Below are positions 1 through 9,364 of a stretch of 64,000 bases of DNA, one piece after another. Source of the DNA: Yoonia sediminilitoris (GTDB lineage: Bacteria > Pseudomonadota > Alphaproteobacteria > Rhodobacterales > Rhodobacteraceae); contig NZ_QBUD01000002.1 in the NCBI RefSeq assembly GCF_003058085.1, forward strand, positions 638,714 through 702,713, given 5' to 3'. The notes below the pieces were generated by a model. That model searched no databases. It saw only the letters and a program-made list of their open reading frames with translations, and had not been told where the DNA came from. Both the position numbers and the translations under genes were made by a program. Every line of letters begins with the position of its first letter. The first letter of the stretch is position 1.

Positions 1-2015
1 CGCACTTCGATGAACTCGCCGACGTCACTACCTGCATTATCATAATGGAATTCATTGATGCGGGCGTTCAGATCAAGCGGCCCGGCTGCATTCGCAGCCC
101 CCGCTGTATTGGCTGCGGCCTCTGCCCAGCTTCCGTCATCATTGCGCTGAAGGCTGTCGCCAATCGCGGTGCTTCCCGGTTCACTGACGCCGATGTCAAT
201 CGACGTCTGCCCTGCCGCCGGACCATCCGTTGCGGTCAAGGTGCCCTCATAGCTGAGGAACTCAAGCACGGTGCCCCCGTCAACAAGCGCCAGCCCATCG
301 GGGGAGCCGTTCTGGATGCCGTTCGATGGCAGGTTGAAAACGTAATAGTCAAAAGTGCCATCTGTCGTCAGGGTGGCGTCTGCAACAGCTGCCGTCCGGT
401 ACAGGCTGCCGTTACTGCCGTTATAGAAAGCAAGGCTGAGCGCGGATGCATCAGCACCCGCATTGACGCGCAGCTCGACGAATTCACCTGTGTCACTGCC
501 TGCGTTGTCGTAATGCAGTTCGTTGATCCGGGCGTTCAGGGCGACCGGCACTGGCACATTCTCGGCGCCGGCTGTGTTTTCTGCGGGGTCGTCCCAGCTT
601 CCGTCCTCATTGCGCTGAAGCGAGAAGCCAACAGGCGTTGACCCCGGCTCGCTGACACCGATGTCGGTTGAAGTGACGCCATCGGCGCTGCCGCCCACGG
701 CAGTGAAAGCACCTTCATAGCTGAGGAATTCAATCAATGTGCCCGCGTTTGACAGGGCGATCCCGTCAGGAGAGCCGTTTTGCAGGCCGTTGGATGGCAG
801 CGCCAGAACGTAATAGTCAAAATCGGCATCGCTGGTTCTGACGCCATCGCCGACATTCAGCGGTGTGCCGTAGGGCGCCCCGCCATTGCCGTTGTAACGC
901 TCTATCGTCAGGGCGCTGACATCGTCGCCTGCATTGACGCGCACTTCGATGAATTCGCCGGTGTCGCCGCCTTCGTTGTCATAGTGGAATTCGTTGATAC
1001 GCGCCGTGATTTCCGACACATCAGCGACAGTCACGACAATGGATTCAGACGTTACAGCCCCCTGTTCGTCCTCCACATTGATCGTGATATCATAGTTGTT
1101 GTCGGCGTCCGCGTCTGCGGCCGCTTCAAAATCCGGTGCGGTGATAAAGCTCAGCGCGCCGGTAAGCGCATCAATCTGGAAAAGGGCGGCATCAACCCCG
1201 CCAAGGCTGAAGGTCAGATCGTCACTGTCCACATCGGTCGCACTGATCCCGGCTGGAACGGCCGTGGTGTTTTCGTCGACAGTCACGTCATTTGCCGTCA
1301 GTTCCGGCGCGTCGTTTGTGCCTGCGATGGTCACTGTGACCGTGGCAACATCCGTGCCGCCTTTGCCGTCATCAACGGTATAGCTGAACGTATCGGTGGC
1401 CGTGTCGCCGACATTCAGGCCGTCAAACAGTGTGCCCGGATCATAACTGATCTGACCGTCAATGAAGGTGACAGTCGCACCCGATGCACTGGTTGCGTCA
1501 ACCGCAGTGATCGCCAGCGTGTCCCCGTCAAATTCGCGGTCATTGGCAAGCAAATCCGCCGCCGCGATTGCCTGGATGCCATTTTCGTCCGTTTCGACCG
1601 CATCATCGCCAGCAAGGGCGGCATTGTTGGTGCCATCCAGATAGAAGGTGTAGTCATCGGCGGCGAAATAAAGCGCCTCAACACTATGAAGCCGGTCGCG
1701 GCCCGCATCTGACACCTCACCAATAGAGGTTACAGTCGTTGGGCCCCAACGCCCACGCCCCACATGCACATCATAGTCAGCAATCCCGCCTTCGTAGCGG
1801 GCGATATCGAAACCGAAGCCACCAAAAATATGGTCGTTCCCGGCCCCGCCCGTGATCTTGTCATCCCCGAACCCTGCAAAGATCCGGTCATTGCCAGCAC
1901 CGGTTGAAATGTCGTCATTACCGAAGAAACTGAATATGTAATCGCTGCGATCGGACCCTGTCAGGATGTCATCCCCGAATGAACCGAACACGAAATTTTT
2001 GCGTTGAAATGTCAT
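1..2015 (-). CDS. Large RTX/cadherin-like secreted protein with 156-residue repeats (3' end outside window)
   Basis: The reading frame opens at an ATG at 2015 and runs off the left edge, so only about 671 residues are seen. Residues about 10-75 are glycine/aspartate-rich RTX nonapeptides (GAGNDRIFAGFGDD type), which bind calcium in type I-secreted proteins. Residues about 115-330 look like VCBS/cadherin-type domains (VTVTIAGTNDAPELTANDVT). From about residue 334 a unit beginning ARINEFHYDN and containing GEFIEVRVNAG and SLQRN repeats about every 468 bp (unit starts near 1014, 540 and 72). Such lamin-tail-like units precede endonuclease/exonuclease domains in some ExeM/NucH-type extracellular nucleases, but no catalytic domain is visible here. 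RTX repeats at the N-terminus rather than the C-terminus are unusual. Likely an extracellular or surface protein exported by a type I system; its enzymatic role, if any, lies beyond the window. Confidence 0.8.
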   Translation of the reverse strand, partial: MTFQRKNFVFGSFGDDILTGSDRSDYIFSFFGNDDISTGAGNDRIFAGFGDDKITGGAGNDHIFGGFGFDIARYEGGIADYDVHVGRGRWGPTTVTSIGEVSDAGRDRLHSVEALYFAADDYTFYLDGTNNAALAGDDAVETDENGIQAIAAADLLANDREFDGDTLAITAVDATSASGATVTFIDGQISYDPGTLFDGLNVGDTATDTFSYTVDDGKGGTDVATVTVTIAGTNDAPELTANDVTVDENTTAVPAGISATDVDSDDLTFSLGGVDAALFQIDALTGALSFITAPDFEAAADADADNNYDITINVEDEQGAVTSESIVVTVADVSEITARINEFHYDNEGGDTGEFIEVRVNAGDDVSALTIERYNGNGGAPYGTPLNVGDGVRTSDADFDYYVLALPSNGLQNGSPDGIALSNAGTLIEFLSYEGAFTAVGGSADGVTSTDIGVSEPGSTPVGFSLQRNEDGSWDDPAENTAGAENVPVPVALNARINELHYDNAGSDTGEFVELRVNAGADASALSLAFYNGSNGSLYRTAAVADATLTTDGTFDYYVFNLPSNGIQNGSPDGLALVDGGTVLEFLSYEGTLTATDGPAAGQTSIDIGVSEPGSTAIGDSLQRNDDGSWAEAAANTAGAANAAGPLDLNARINEFHYDNAGSDVGEFIEV

Positions 2016-2184
2016 TAATAATCCCCACCAATTGAACTTTTTGTATTAATTGAACCTAAACTGTAACAGCATTGTCTCAGACGACGCACCTGTTAATCAA
2101 TTATTAAGTTTGCATTGAGCGGCGCTTGGCTAGCCTGACGTCGCGGCAGCGCTGAGGTGCAAAGAAGTAAGGCAACAAATAATC

Positions 2185-3102
2185 ATGCATCCTGCCGCGC
2201 AAACTGCTGCAATCGCCCCGTCGTTTTTTGAAGGCTTCGAAGAACGGTTTTTTGATGGACCTGATGGACCAGTATTCTATCGGATCGGCGGCAGAGGTGC
2301 GCCTTTGGTCCTGCTGCATGGGTACCCGCAGACGTCGGCGATGTGGCATGCGGTCGCCGCTGATCTGGCCCGCGACTATTGCGTGATCTGCCCCGATTTG
2401 CGGGGCTACGGGCGGTCGGTCAAGCCCGCCACCGACGCGCAGCACAGCCCCTATTCCAAACGCGCCATGGGCAGTGATGTCATCGCCCTGATGGATCATC
2501 TAGGGCATGACAGGGTCCTGTTGGGGTCTCATGATCGCGGATCACGGGTGGCGCACCGGCTGGCGGCTGACCACCCCCACCGCGTGCGCGCCATTGCCAC
2601 ACTGGACATTGCCCCGACCCGCGAAATGTATCGCGACGCCCGCAGCGGTTTTGCCCATACCTATTGGCACTGGTACTGGTTGACCCTGCCGCAGCCCTTT
2701 CCTGAAACGCTGATCGGCGCTGATCCGGATTTTTTCTGGCTTGGCAAATGCGGCGCGGGGTCGGCAGGACTGACACCCTTTGTCCAGCAGGCCTTGCATG
2801 AATATCTGACCTGCTTTGCCGATCCGGCTGCAATCCACGGTGCATGCGAAGACTACCGCGCCGCGGCCACAATCGATATCGCCCATGACGATGCCGACCC
2901 TGGCAAGCTGCAAATGCCACTGCTTGCGCTTTGGGGAAAATCCGGCGCGATCGAGGCCCACTTTGATTGCCTCGCGTTGTGGAAAGAAAGGGCAGACGAC
3001 GTACAAGGACAAGCCATTCCTGGCGGCCATTATCTGGCCGAGCAATCCCCCACAGAGGTCATTGCCGCATGGCGCCCCTTCTTTGGCGCCGCCCCAACGT
3101 GA
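2185..3102 (+). CDS. Alpha/beta hydrolase, haloacetate (fluoroacetate) dehalogenase-like
   Basis: A 305-residue alpha/beta hydrolase with the dehalogenase arrangement. HGYPQT (residues 45-50) forms the oxyanion region, and PDLRGYGRS at 70-78 carries the conserved arginines. The nucleophile elbow SHDRGSRVAHR puts aspartate D117 where esterases have serine. YWHWYW supplies the halide-pocket His/Trp, and GGHYLAEQSP near the C-terminus supplies the catalytic histidine. In characterised fluoroacetate dehalogenases these residues hydrolyse a carbon-halogen bond through an aspartyl ester. It is predicted to be cytoplasmic, with no signal peptide. It stands alone between the divergent RTX gene and urtA, so the context says nothing about substrate. 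The fold and Asp nucleophile are clear; substrate is inferred from family resemblance, and an epoxide hydrolase is the main alternative. Confidence 0.8.
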   Translation: MHPAAQTAAIAPSFFEGFEERFFDGPDGPVFYRIGGRGAPLVLLHGYPQTSAMWHAVAADLARDYCVICPDLRGYGRSVKPATDAQHSPYSKRAMGSDVIALMDHLGHDRVLLGSHDRGSRVAHRLAADHPHRVRAIATLDIAPTREMYRDARSGFAHTYWHWYWLTLPQPFPETLIGADPDFFWLGKCGAGSAGLTPFVQQALHEYLTCFADPAAIHGACEDYRAAATIDIAHDDADPGKLQMPLLALWGKSGAIEAHFDCLALWKERADDVQGQAIPGGHYLAEQSPTEVIAAWRPFFGAAPT

Positions 3103-3387
3103 AAACACACTGCGCTCAAAAATTAGCCATTCGCACGATTTAGCGGCGAATAATCCCGCATAGCGACCGGAGTCACGCATATCCGCGTGGTCAAATCGGG
3201 ACTCTGCACCCCGTCGCCAATACCCATTGTGCGTCTGTTACGGACAAATCAAATGCCGCGCAGCGGGCTTTCCTGGCAGAAACCTCCCGCCGCGCGACGA
3301 CAACATCACTGTTGCGGGGCTGCGCGTATCACGCGCACCTGCCCAAATAAAGGGCAACGCGACACCGACACGGGGATAATCGTTTCG

Positions 3388-4674
3388 ATGACCAAAAAAT
3401 CATTTTCCGCTGCCATCGGCGCTGCACTGTTGGCCAGCACCTCCATGGTTGCCGCACAGGACTGCGCAGACCCGATCAAGGTCGGCGTACTTCACTCACT
3501 TTCGGGATCAATGGCGATTTCCGAGACAACTTTGAAAGACGCTATGCTGATGCTGGTCGAACAGCAGAACGCGGCGGGCGGCCTGCTGGGCTGCGAAATC
3601 GAGGCCGTCGTCGTTGACCCTGCCTCTGACTGGCCGCTTTTTGCCGAAAAGGCCCGCGAATTGCTGACTGTGTCAGAAGTCGACGTGATCTTTGGCAACT
3701 GGACATCTGTTTCGCGCAAATCCGTGCTGCCCGTGATCGAAGAGCTCAACGGCCTGCTGTTCTATCCTGTGCAGTATGAAGGTGAAGAAAGCTCCAAAAA
3801 CGTGTTCTACACCGGTGCGGCGCCGAACCAGCAGGCGATCCCGGCGACCGACTATTTCCTCGAAGAGCTTGGCGTCGAGAAATTCGCGCTGCTGGGCACT
3901 GACTATGTCTACCCGCGTACCACCAACAACATACTTGAATCCTACCTCAAGGATAAGGGCATCGCCGAGGAAGATATCTTTGTAAACTACACCCCGTTCG
4001 GTCATTCCGACTGGGCAACCATCGTGGCCGACGTCGTGGCCCTTGGTGAAGACGGCAAGCAGGTCGGCGTGATTTCGACCATCAACGGTGACGCGAACAT
4101 TGGCTTTTACAAGGAACTGGCCGCCGCCGGTGTCTCGGCTGACGATATTCCGGTCGTTGCATTCTCCGTGGGTGAGGAAGAACTCTCTGGTCTGGATACA
4201 TCCAACCTTGTGGGCCACCTCGCTGCATGGAACTACTTCCAGTCCGCAGAATCCGAAGCGAACGAGGAATTCATCGCCGCATGGAAAGCCTTCGCCGGTG
4301 AAGACCGCGTAACCAACGATCCGATGGAGGCCCACTATATCGGCTTCAATATGTGGGTGAACGCGGTCGAGGCAGCAGGCACCACTGACGTTGATGCGGT
4401 GCGCTCAGCGATGTACGGGCAGGAATTCCCGAATCTGACAGGTGGCACAGCCGTGATGTTGCCAAACCACCATCTGGCCAAGCCTGTTCTGATCGGTGAA
4501 ATTCAGGCTGACGGGCAGTTTGATATCATCAGCCAAACCAGCGAAGTCCCCGGCGATGCCTGGACCGACTTCCTGCCCGAGTCCGCCGTGCTGACGTCGG
4601 ATTGGAAAGACCTTGGCTGCGGGATGTACAACACAGAAACAGAAACCTGCGTGCAGTTGACCTCTAACTACTAA
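3388..4674 (+). CDS. urtA: Urea ABC transporter, substrate-binding protein
   Basis: Periplasmic binding protein of 428 residues that delivers urea to the UrtBC permease. The ATG at 3388 is chosen because it begins a clean signal peptide (MTKKSFSAAIGAALLAS, cleavage near VAAQ-DC). The frame stays open 200 bp further upstream, but that part has no plausible leader. Features typical of UrtA are IKVGVLHSLSGSMAISE near the mature N-terminus, VVDPASDWPLFAEKA, and FYPVQYEGEESS with the TGAAPNQQAIPA loop. It heads urtABCDE, which family knowledge ties to nitrogen limitation. I found no convincing sigma-54 or NtrC site upstream. A hairpin just after the stop probably stabilises the 3' end, which suits a binding protein needed in excess over the membrane parts. 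Confidence 0.95.
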   Translation: MTKKSFSAAIGAALLASTSMVAAQDCADPIKVGVLHSLSGSMAISETTLKDAMLMLVEQQNAAGGLLGCEIEAVVVDPASDWPLFAEKARELLTVSEVDVIFGNWTSVSRKSVLPVIEELNGLLFYPVQYEGEESSKNVFYTGAAPNQQAIPATDYFLEELGVEKFALLGTDYVYPRTTNNILESYLKDKGIAEEDIFVNYTPFGHSDWATIVADVVALGEDGKQVGVISTINGDANIGFYKELAAAGVSADDIPVVAFSVGEEELSGLDTSNLVGHLAAWNYFQSAESEANEEFIAAWKAFAGEDRVTNDPMEAHYIGFNMWVNAVEAAGTTDVDAVRSAMYGQEFPNLTGGTAVMLPNHHLAKPVLIGEIQADGQFDIISQTSEVPGDAWTDFLPESAVLTSDWKDLGCGMYNTETETCVQLTSNY

Positions 4675-4682
4675 CCATTGCC

Positions 4683-4709
4683 GGGCGCGCTGGGCATCCA
4701 AGCGCGCCC
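4683..4709 (+). promoter_or_regulatory. Intra-operon hairpin between urtA and urtB
   Basis: A perfect 8-bp stem (GGGCGCGC, 4683-4690, with GCGCGCCC, 4702-4709) and an 11-nt loop lie just after the urtA stop, followed only by a weak T stretch. Hairpins here in binding-protein operons commonly protect the upstream mRNA or partly attenuate downstream transcription. The structure is seen; the role is inferred. Confidence 0.55.
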
Positions 4710-4740
4710 GTCACTTTTCTGATATCCAGAAAGCCCCCTT

Positions 4741-6675
4741 ATGCATCGCCTGATCCTTGCCTTCGCTCTGCTTTTGGGCCTGACCCCGGCTGTCAGCGCA
4801 CAAACGCTGCAAGACATCCTGCAAACCCACGCCGATGAGGTAGCCAAACCTGGCCGGCGCACCGTCGGTGTCGTGCTTGATGATCTGGCGGCCTCCGGCC
4901 TGCCTGGCGTGGCCGTATTCCTTGAAAAATGGCAGGACAAGTCGGTCTGGCAGCGCGACGATGGGCAATTCTTTATCGCAGCTGAACAAGCCGACACACT
5001 GCAACTGACGGACATCGATAGCGGCGAGGAAACCAGCGCAGCAAAGGATACATTTACGCAGCTCAAGCCGAACGGGGGCGTACGCCGTGTCATCGCAACC
5101 GCGCTGGTGCAATTCCAATTGATGGACCCGGACGTTGAACGGCGCACCACGGCAGTCGCATCCATCGCGCGAAGGCCGGATGCATCCCAGTTGGGGCCAC
5201 TGCTGGGCGCCATCGACGGTGAAACGGACGCCGCCCTCAAGGCCCGCAAGATTCAGCTTGCCAACTTCCTCTCGGCCAGCTTTGCAGAAAATACAGAGGA
5301 CCGGATCGCAGCGATCAACAGCCTCTCGACCGACACCAGCGTCGAAGCACGCGCCGTCCTTAACCAGATACTCACCACATCCCCCGGTCTGGCCACGTCC
5401 TTGCCGACTGACCAAAACGTGGCCGGGGTCCTGACCCCGGGCGAAGACATGACGCGCGATGAAGCCTATAGGCTTCTCGTCGAGGCAGAGCTTGCCGCCC
5501 CCCGCACCCCGCCCGACGTCATCCGTGCTGCACTCGAAGCAAATGTCGTTGACGGGCGTGTCGGCAACATCCCAGTGGCACAGCTTGGCAGCACTGCAAA
5601 TCGTGAACGCGCCTATGCGCAATTGGCGGCGGTAGGGACTGTCGCCCCTTTGGTCACCCAATCCGACCGGAATGCGGCGATCGACGAGTTTATTTTCTTT
5701 GAAACCTACGATGAAGAAGACAAAGCCATCACACAGGCCGCCGCAGCAGCACTTGGTGCGGTTGAAAACCGGGTTGCGGCCGGACAGACGATTGATCTCG
5801 CACTTGACGCGCTTTCCCTTGCCTCAATCTACTTTCTGGCAGCCATCGGGCTGGCGATTACCTTCGGGGTGATGCGGGTCATCAATATGGCGCACGGTGA
5901 ATTCATCATGATGGGGGCCTACACCGGCTATGTGGTCCAGCTGTTCGTACCCAGCTATACAGCTTCGATCATCATCGCCCTGCCGCTCGCTTTCGCTGTG
6001 ACCTTCGGGGCCGGTGTCGTGATGGAAAGGCTGGTGATCCGCCACCTCTACCACCGGCCGCTGGAAACACTGCTGGCCACCTTCGGCATTTCCATCGCCC
6101 TGCAACAGCTGGCAAAGAATATATTCGGCACACAGGCGCGGCCGCTCACATCGCCTGAATGGCTGGATGGCGCACTGGTCTTCAGTGACGTCGTGCAAAT
6201 CAGCTATATCCGGATCGCCATTTTCGTCCTCGCGCTGATCTTTCTGGGGCTGATCCTCTATGTGCTTAAACGCACCCGGCTCGGGCTCGAAGTGCGGGCG
6301 GTCACGCAAAACCCCGGCATGGCCGCATCTATGGGAATCAACCCCGACCGGATCAACATGCTGACCTTTGGACTTGGGTCCGGGATTGCCGGGATTGCAG
6401 GGGTCGCCATCGGACTCTACGCCAAGGTCACATCCGAAATGGGGGCGGATTACATCGTACAAAGCTTCATGACGGTTGTGGTCGGCGGCGTTGGTAATGT
6501 CTGGGGCACGCTGGCCGGGGCCTCGCTGATCGGCTTCCTGCAAAAGGGGATCGAATGGCTCAACCCCTCCAACACATTGGCAGCCCAGACCTACATGATC
6601 CTGTTCATCATCCTCTTCATCCAATTCCGGCCCAAGGGCATCGTCGCCCTCAAAGGCCGGGCGGCAGCGGACTAA
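4741..6675 (+). CDS. urtB: Urea ABC transporter, permease UrtB with long N-terminal periplasmic domain
   Basis: A 644-residue LivH-type permease. It starts with a signal sequence (MHRLILAFALLLGLTPAVSAQ), then about 335 soluble residues with repeat-like helical character (for example ERRTTAVASIARR and DAALKARKIQ). From about residue 355 come the hydrophobic permease segments, with LAAIGLAITFGVMRVINMAH, AHGEFIMMGAYTG and the cytoplasmic-loop region RTRLGLEVRAVTQN. The extended N-terminal domain is a known trait of UrtB compared with amino-acid LivH permeases and supports urea rather than branched-chain amino acids. It forms the membrane pore with UrtC. The 65 bp upstream hold the urtA hairpin; downstream a dispersed repeat element separates it from urtC. 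Confidence 0.93.
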   Translation: MHRLILAFALLLGLTPAVSAQTLQDILQTHADEVAKPGRRTVGVVLDDLAASGLPGVAVFLEKWQDKSVWQRDDGQFFIAAEQADTLQLTDIDSGEETSAAKDTFTQLKPNGGVRRVIATALVQFQLMDPDVERRTTAVASIARRPDASQLGPLLGAIDGETDAALKARKIQLANFLSASFAENTEDRIAAINSLSTDTSVEARAVLNQILTTSPGLATSLPTDQNVAGVLTPGEDMTRDEAYRLLVEAELAAPRTPPDVIRAALEANVVDGRVGNIPVAQLGSTANRERAYAQLAAVGTVAPLVTQSDRNAAIDEFIFFETYDEEDKAITQAAAAALGAVENRVAAGQTIDLALDALSLASIYFLAAIGLAITFGVMRVINMAHGEFIMMGAYTGYVVQLFVPSYTASIIIALPLAFAVTFGAGVVMERLVIRHLYHRPLETLLATFGISIALQQLAKNIFGTQARPLTSPEWLDGALVFSDVVQISYIRIAIFVLALIFLGLILYVLKRTRLGLEVRAVTQNPGMAASMGINPDRINMLTFGLGSGIAGIAGVAIGLYAKVTSEMGADYIVQSFMTVVVGGVGNVWGTLAGASLIGFLQKGIEWLNPSNTLAAQTYMILFIILFIQFRPKGIVALKGRAAAD

Positions 6676-6689
6676 AGGCAATGACAATT

Positions 6690-6747
6690 CTTATGGCCAA
6701 AAATATCCTGGGGAGGTCTGGAGGGGTGAAACCCCTCCAGCGGGGCG
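6690..6747 (+). repeat. Dispersed hairpin element, copy 1 (inside urt operon)
   Basis: The lead-in ATGGCCAAAAATATCCTGGG is followed by a 10-bp perfect stem-loop (CTGGAGGGGT, loop GAA, ACCCCTCCAG; 6718-6740). Copies 2 (28711-28785) and 3 (39691-39767) share the lead-in, but their stem is CCGGGGGC-AAA-GCCCCCGG. Both arms differ from copy 1 in a compensating way. This copy lacks the second hairpin seen in the other two. It sits between urtB and urtC and ends about 20 nt before the urtC start. Confidence 0.75.
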
Positions 6748-6765
6748 ACACCGTAGGTGGCGCAA

Positions 6766-7929
6766 ATGGATAAGACATTCATCGGGCGCAACCCCTCCGT
6801 GTTGTGGTTCCTGCTGGCGCTTGGGCTGTTCACAGCAGGCGTGACGATCCTGTCCGAAGCCGGGCTCAGCGTGATCTCGACCTCATTCGTCAAGACATTG
6901 GGCAAGACGCTGTGCCTGTGCCTGATCGCCATCGCAATGGATGTGGTCTGGGGCTATTGCGGTATCCTGTCATTGGGACATTTCGCCTTTTTCGGGATTG
7001 GCGGCTATGCCATTGGCATGTGGCTGATGTATGCCCGCACCGAAGGGATCGTGGTCGAAAGCCTGTCGTCGCAAGTGATCCCGCCCACACCGCAAGAAAT
7101 CACCGACGCGATTGGAAACCAGATTTTCGGCGTCGTTGGCAGTTCTGAATTTCCCGCGATCTGGGCCTTTGCCGACAGCCTGTTTCTGCAACTGCTTATG
7201 GTCATTCTTGTGCCGGGGCTGCTGGCGCTTGTGTTTGGCTGGCTGGCCTTCCGCAGTCGGGTGACAGGGGTATATCTGTCGATCCTGACGCAAGCCATGA
7301 CGCTCGCCCTCGCGCTCTACCTTTTCCAGAATGACAGCGGGTTGCGGGGCAACAACGGCCTGTCGGGCCTACAGAATATTCCGGGTTTTGAGGACACACC
7401 CCAATCCACCATTTCGCTGGCCTTCTTCCTTGGTTCTGCATTGGCGCTGGGGCTTGGCTATCTGCTTTTCGCCTGGGTCGTGTCGGGCAAGATGGGCAGT
7501 GTCATCAAGGCAATCCGCGACGATGAAGCACGTGTCCGGTTTCTGGGTTATCAGGTGGAAAGCTACAAGCTGTTCGTCTTTACACTGACGGCCATCGTCT
7601 CGGGCATCGCGGGTGCGCTCTATTATCCGCAGGCGGGTATCATCAACCCGGCCGAAATTGCCCCCATTGCATCGATTTACCTGGCCGTCTGGGTCGCCAT
7701 CGGCGGGCGCGGGCGGCTCTACGGGGCCGTGATCGGCGCGGCGTTTGTGTCGCTGTTATCCAGTTGGTTCACCAGCGGCGGCGTGCCCGCCGTCAATCTT
7801 GGCTTCTACACGATCCAGTGGACGGACTGGTGGCTGGTCTTGCTGGGGGTCTCTTTCGTGGCCGTCACGCTTTTCTTCCCCAAGGGCATCGGCGGGCTGT
7901 TTGACTATCTGGTGAGGAAACCATCATGA
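6766..7929 (+). CDS. urtC: Urea ABC transporter, permease UrtC
   Basis: A LivM-type permease of 387 residues with multiple membrane helices, including the conserved DVVWGYCGILSLGHFAFFGI and, near the C-terminus, SIYLAVWVAIGGRGRLYG. It pairs with UrtB to form the urea channel energised by UrtD and UrtE. I chose the ATG at 6766 because AGGTGG lies 5 nt before it; a GTG at 6757 would add three residues. A 30-codon ORF starting in the preceding repeat element (ATG at 6681) ends in the TAA overlapping this ATG, which could couple translation. The stop overlaps the urtD start by 4 nt (ATGA). Confidence 0.93.
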   Translation: MDKTFIGRNPSVLWFLLALGLFTAGVTILSEAGLSVISTSFVKTLGKTLCLCLIAIAMDVVWGYCGILSLGHFAFFGIGGYAIGMWLMYARTEGIVVESLSSQVIPPTPQEITDAIGNQIFGVVGSSEFPAIWAFADSLFLQLLMVILVPGLLALVFGWLAFRSRVTGVYLSILTQAMTLALALYLFQNDSGLRGNNGLSGLQNIPGFEDTPQSTISLAFFLGSALALGLGYLLFAWVVSGKMGSVIKAIRDDEARVRFLGYQVESYKLFVFTLTAIVSGIAGALYYPQAGIINPAEIAPIASIYLAVWVAIGGRGRLYGAVIGAAFVSLLSSWFTSGGVPAVNLGFYTIQWTDWWLVLLGVSFVAVTLFFPKGIGGLFDYLVRKPS

Positions 7930-8669
7930 GCACGCTTCTCGAAGTCGATGGCGTCTCGGTCAGCTTTGACGGGTTCCGCGCGATCAACAACCTGTCAATC
8001 CAGATTGGTGAGCCGGAACTGCGCGCCGTGATTGGCCCCAACGGTGCGGGCAAGACCACATTCATGGACATTATTACGGGCAAGACCAAACCGGACGAAG
8101 GCAAGGTCATTTGGGGTGAGCGAAATATCTCGCTGTTGGGGATGTCGGAGAGCCAGATCGCGATGGCAGGCATCGGGCGCAAATTCCAGAAACCGACGGT
8201 GTTCGAGGCGCAGACAGTGCGTGAAAATCTGGCCATGGCCTTGCGCAACCCCCGTGGCCCTTTTTCGGTCCTGTTCTACAAGAAATCCCGCAACGGTGCC
8301 GCCCGAATCGAGGAAATCGCTGAAGAGGTGGGTTTGACCGATTCGCTTACCCGGCCCGCCGGGGAACTCAGCCACGGACAAAAGCAATGGCTTGAGATCG
8401 GCATGTTGCTTGCACAGGACCCGCGCCTGCTGCTGGTTGATGAACCCGCCGCCGGCATGACCAGTCAGGAACGCGAACACACCACAGACCTGCTGAAAAG
8501 GGCTGCACAAACTCGTGCCGTTGTGGTGGTTGAACATGACATGGAATTCGTGCGCCGTCTTGATTGCAAAGTCACTGTTTTGCACGAAGGGTCGGTGCTG
8601 GCCGAAGGCAGTCTTGACCATGTCACCGCCGACCAGACGGTCATCGACGTTTATCTGGGGCGTGGCTGA
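7926..8669 (+). CDS. urtD: Urea ABC transporter, ATP-binding protein UrtD
   Basis: ABC ATPase of 247 residues, LivG type. The Walker A motif GPNGAGKTT is at 37-45, the signature LSHGQKQW replaces LSGGQ, and Walker B is LLLVDEPAAGM. The LSHGQKQWLEIGM signature with the following PAAGMT is characteristic of the urea and branched-chain-type ATPases. It sits on the cytoplasmic face of UrtB/UrtC and hydrolyses ATP with UrtE. The start overlaps the end of urtC (ATGA) and the stop overlaps urtE by one base, which indicates translational coupling within the operon. Confidence 0.95.
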   Translation: MSTLLEVDGVSVSFDGFRAINNLSIQIGEPELRAVIGPNGAGKTTFMDIITGKTKPDEGKVIWGERNISLLGMSESQIAMAGIGRKFQKPTVFEAQTVRENLAMALRNPRGPFSVLFYKKSRNGAARIEEIAEEVGLTDSLTRPAGELSHGQKQWLEIGMLLAQDPRLLLVDEPAAGMTSQEREHTTDLLKRAAQTRAVVVVEHDMEFVRRLDCKVTVLHEGSVLAEGSLDHVTADQTVIDVYLGRG

Positions 8670-9364
8670 TGCTGGATGTCGAAAATCTGACCCTGCATTA
8701 CGGGCAAAGCCAAATCCTGAACGGAATCGATCTGACGGCGAACGTGGGCGAAGTCACTGCGGTGATGGGCACCAACGGGGTTGGCAAAACCAGCCTGCTC
8801 AAGGCGATTTCCGGGCGGCACCCCTATTCGGGCGGCAATTTGCTGGTCGATGGGGCAGACATGCACCACCCGACGGCGTTCAAGGCCGCCCGCGCCGGTG
8901 TCGCCTATGTCCCGCAAGGCCGTGAGATTTTCGCGATGATGACCGTGCGCGAGAATATGGAAACCGCCTTTGCCTGCCTACCCAAGGATCAACAGTTTAT
9001 CCCCGACCAGATTTTCGAACTTTTTCCTGTCCTGAAAGACATGGAAGCGCGGCGCGGCGGTGATCTGTCTGGCGGGCAACAGCAGCAGTTGGCCATCGCG
9101 CGCGCGCTGATCACAAAGCCCAAGGTGCTGCTGCTTGATGAGCCGACCGAAGGCATCCAGCCCAATATCATCCAGCAAATCGGCCGCACAATCAGCCTGC
9201 TGCGCGAGCAGGGGGAAATGGCAATTGTGCTGGTCGAACAGAACTTTGATTTTGCATACGGCCTGGGCGATCGTTTCGCTGTCATGACCCGCGGAGAGAT
9301 CAAGACACGCGCCGACAAGGCCGACATGACTGCAGAGCGTCTGTTGCAGGAATTGGCCCTTTAA
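8669..9364 (+). CDS. urtE: Urea ABC transporter, ATP-binding protein UrtE
   Basis: ABC ATPase of 231 residues, LivF type. Walker A is GTNGVGKTS (34-42), the signature is LSGGQQQQLAIARAL, and Walker B is VLLLDEPTEGIQPN. EPTEGIQPNI is typical of UrtE. It ends the urea transporter operon. Its TAA overlaps by 4 nt the stop of the convergent gene at 9361-9825, so no terminator can sit between them. No urease or urea amidolyase gene is in this window, so the pathway using the imported urea lies elsewhere. Confidence 0.95.
   Translation: MLDVENLTLHYGQSQILNGIDLTANVGEVTAVMGTNGVGKTSLLKAISGRHPYSGGNLLVDGADMHHPTAFKAARAGVAYVPQGREIFAMMTVRENMETAFACLPKDQQFIPDQIFELFPVLKDMEARRGGDLSGGQQQQLAIARALITKPKVLLLDEPTEGIQPNIIQQIGRTISLLREQGEMAIVLVEQNFDFAYGLGDRFAVMTRGEIKTRADKADMTAERLLQELAL

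Noticed and set aside
45..1712. Long plus-strand open frames (45-641 and 780-1712)
   Set aside because: They are antisense to the repeat protein; their similarity to each other only mirrors the 468-bp repeat.
3103..3387. Sigma-54 promoter upstream of urtA
   Set aside because: A GG appears at about the right place but the GC at -12 does not, so the site is not supported.
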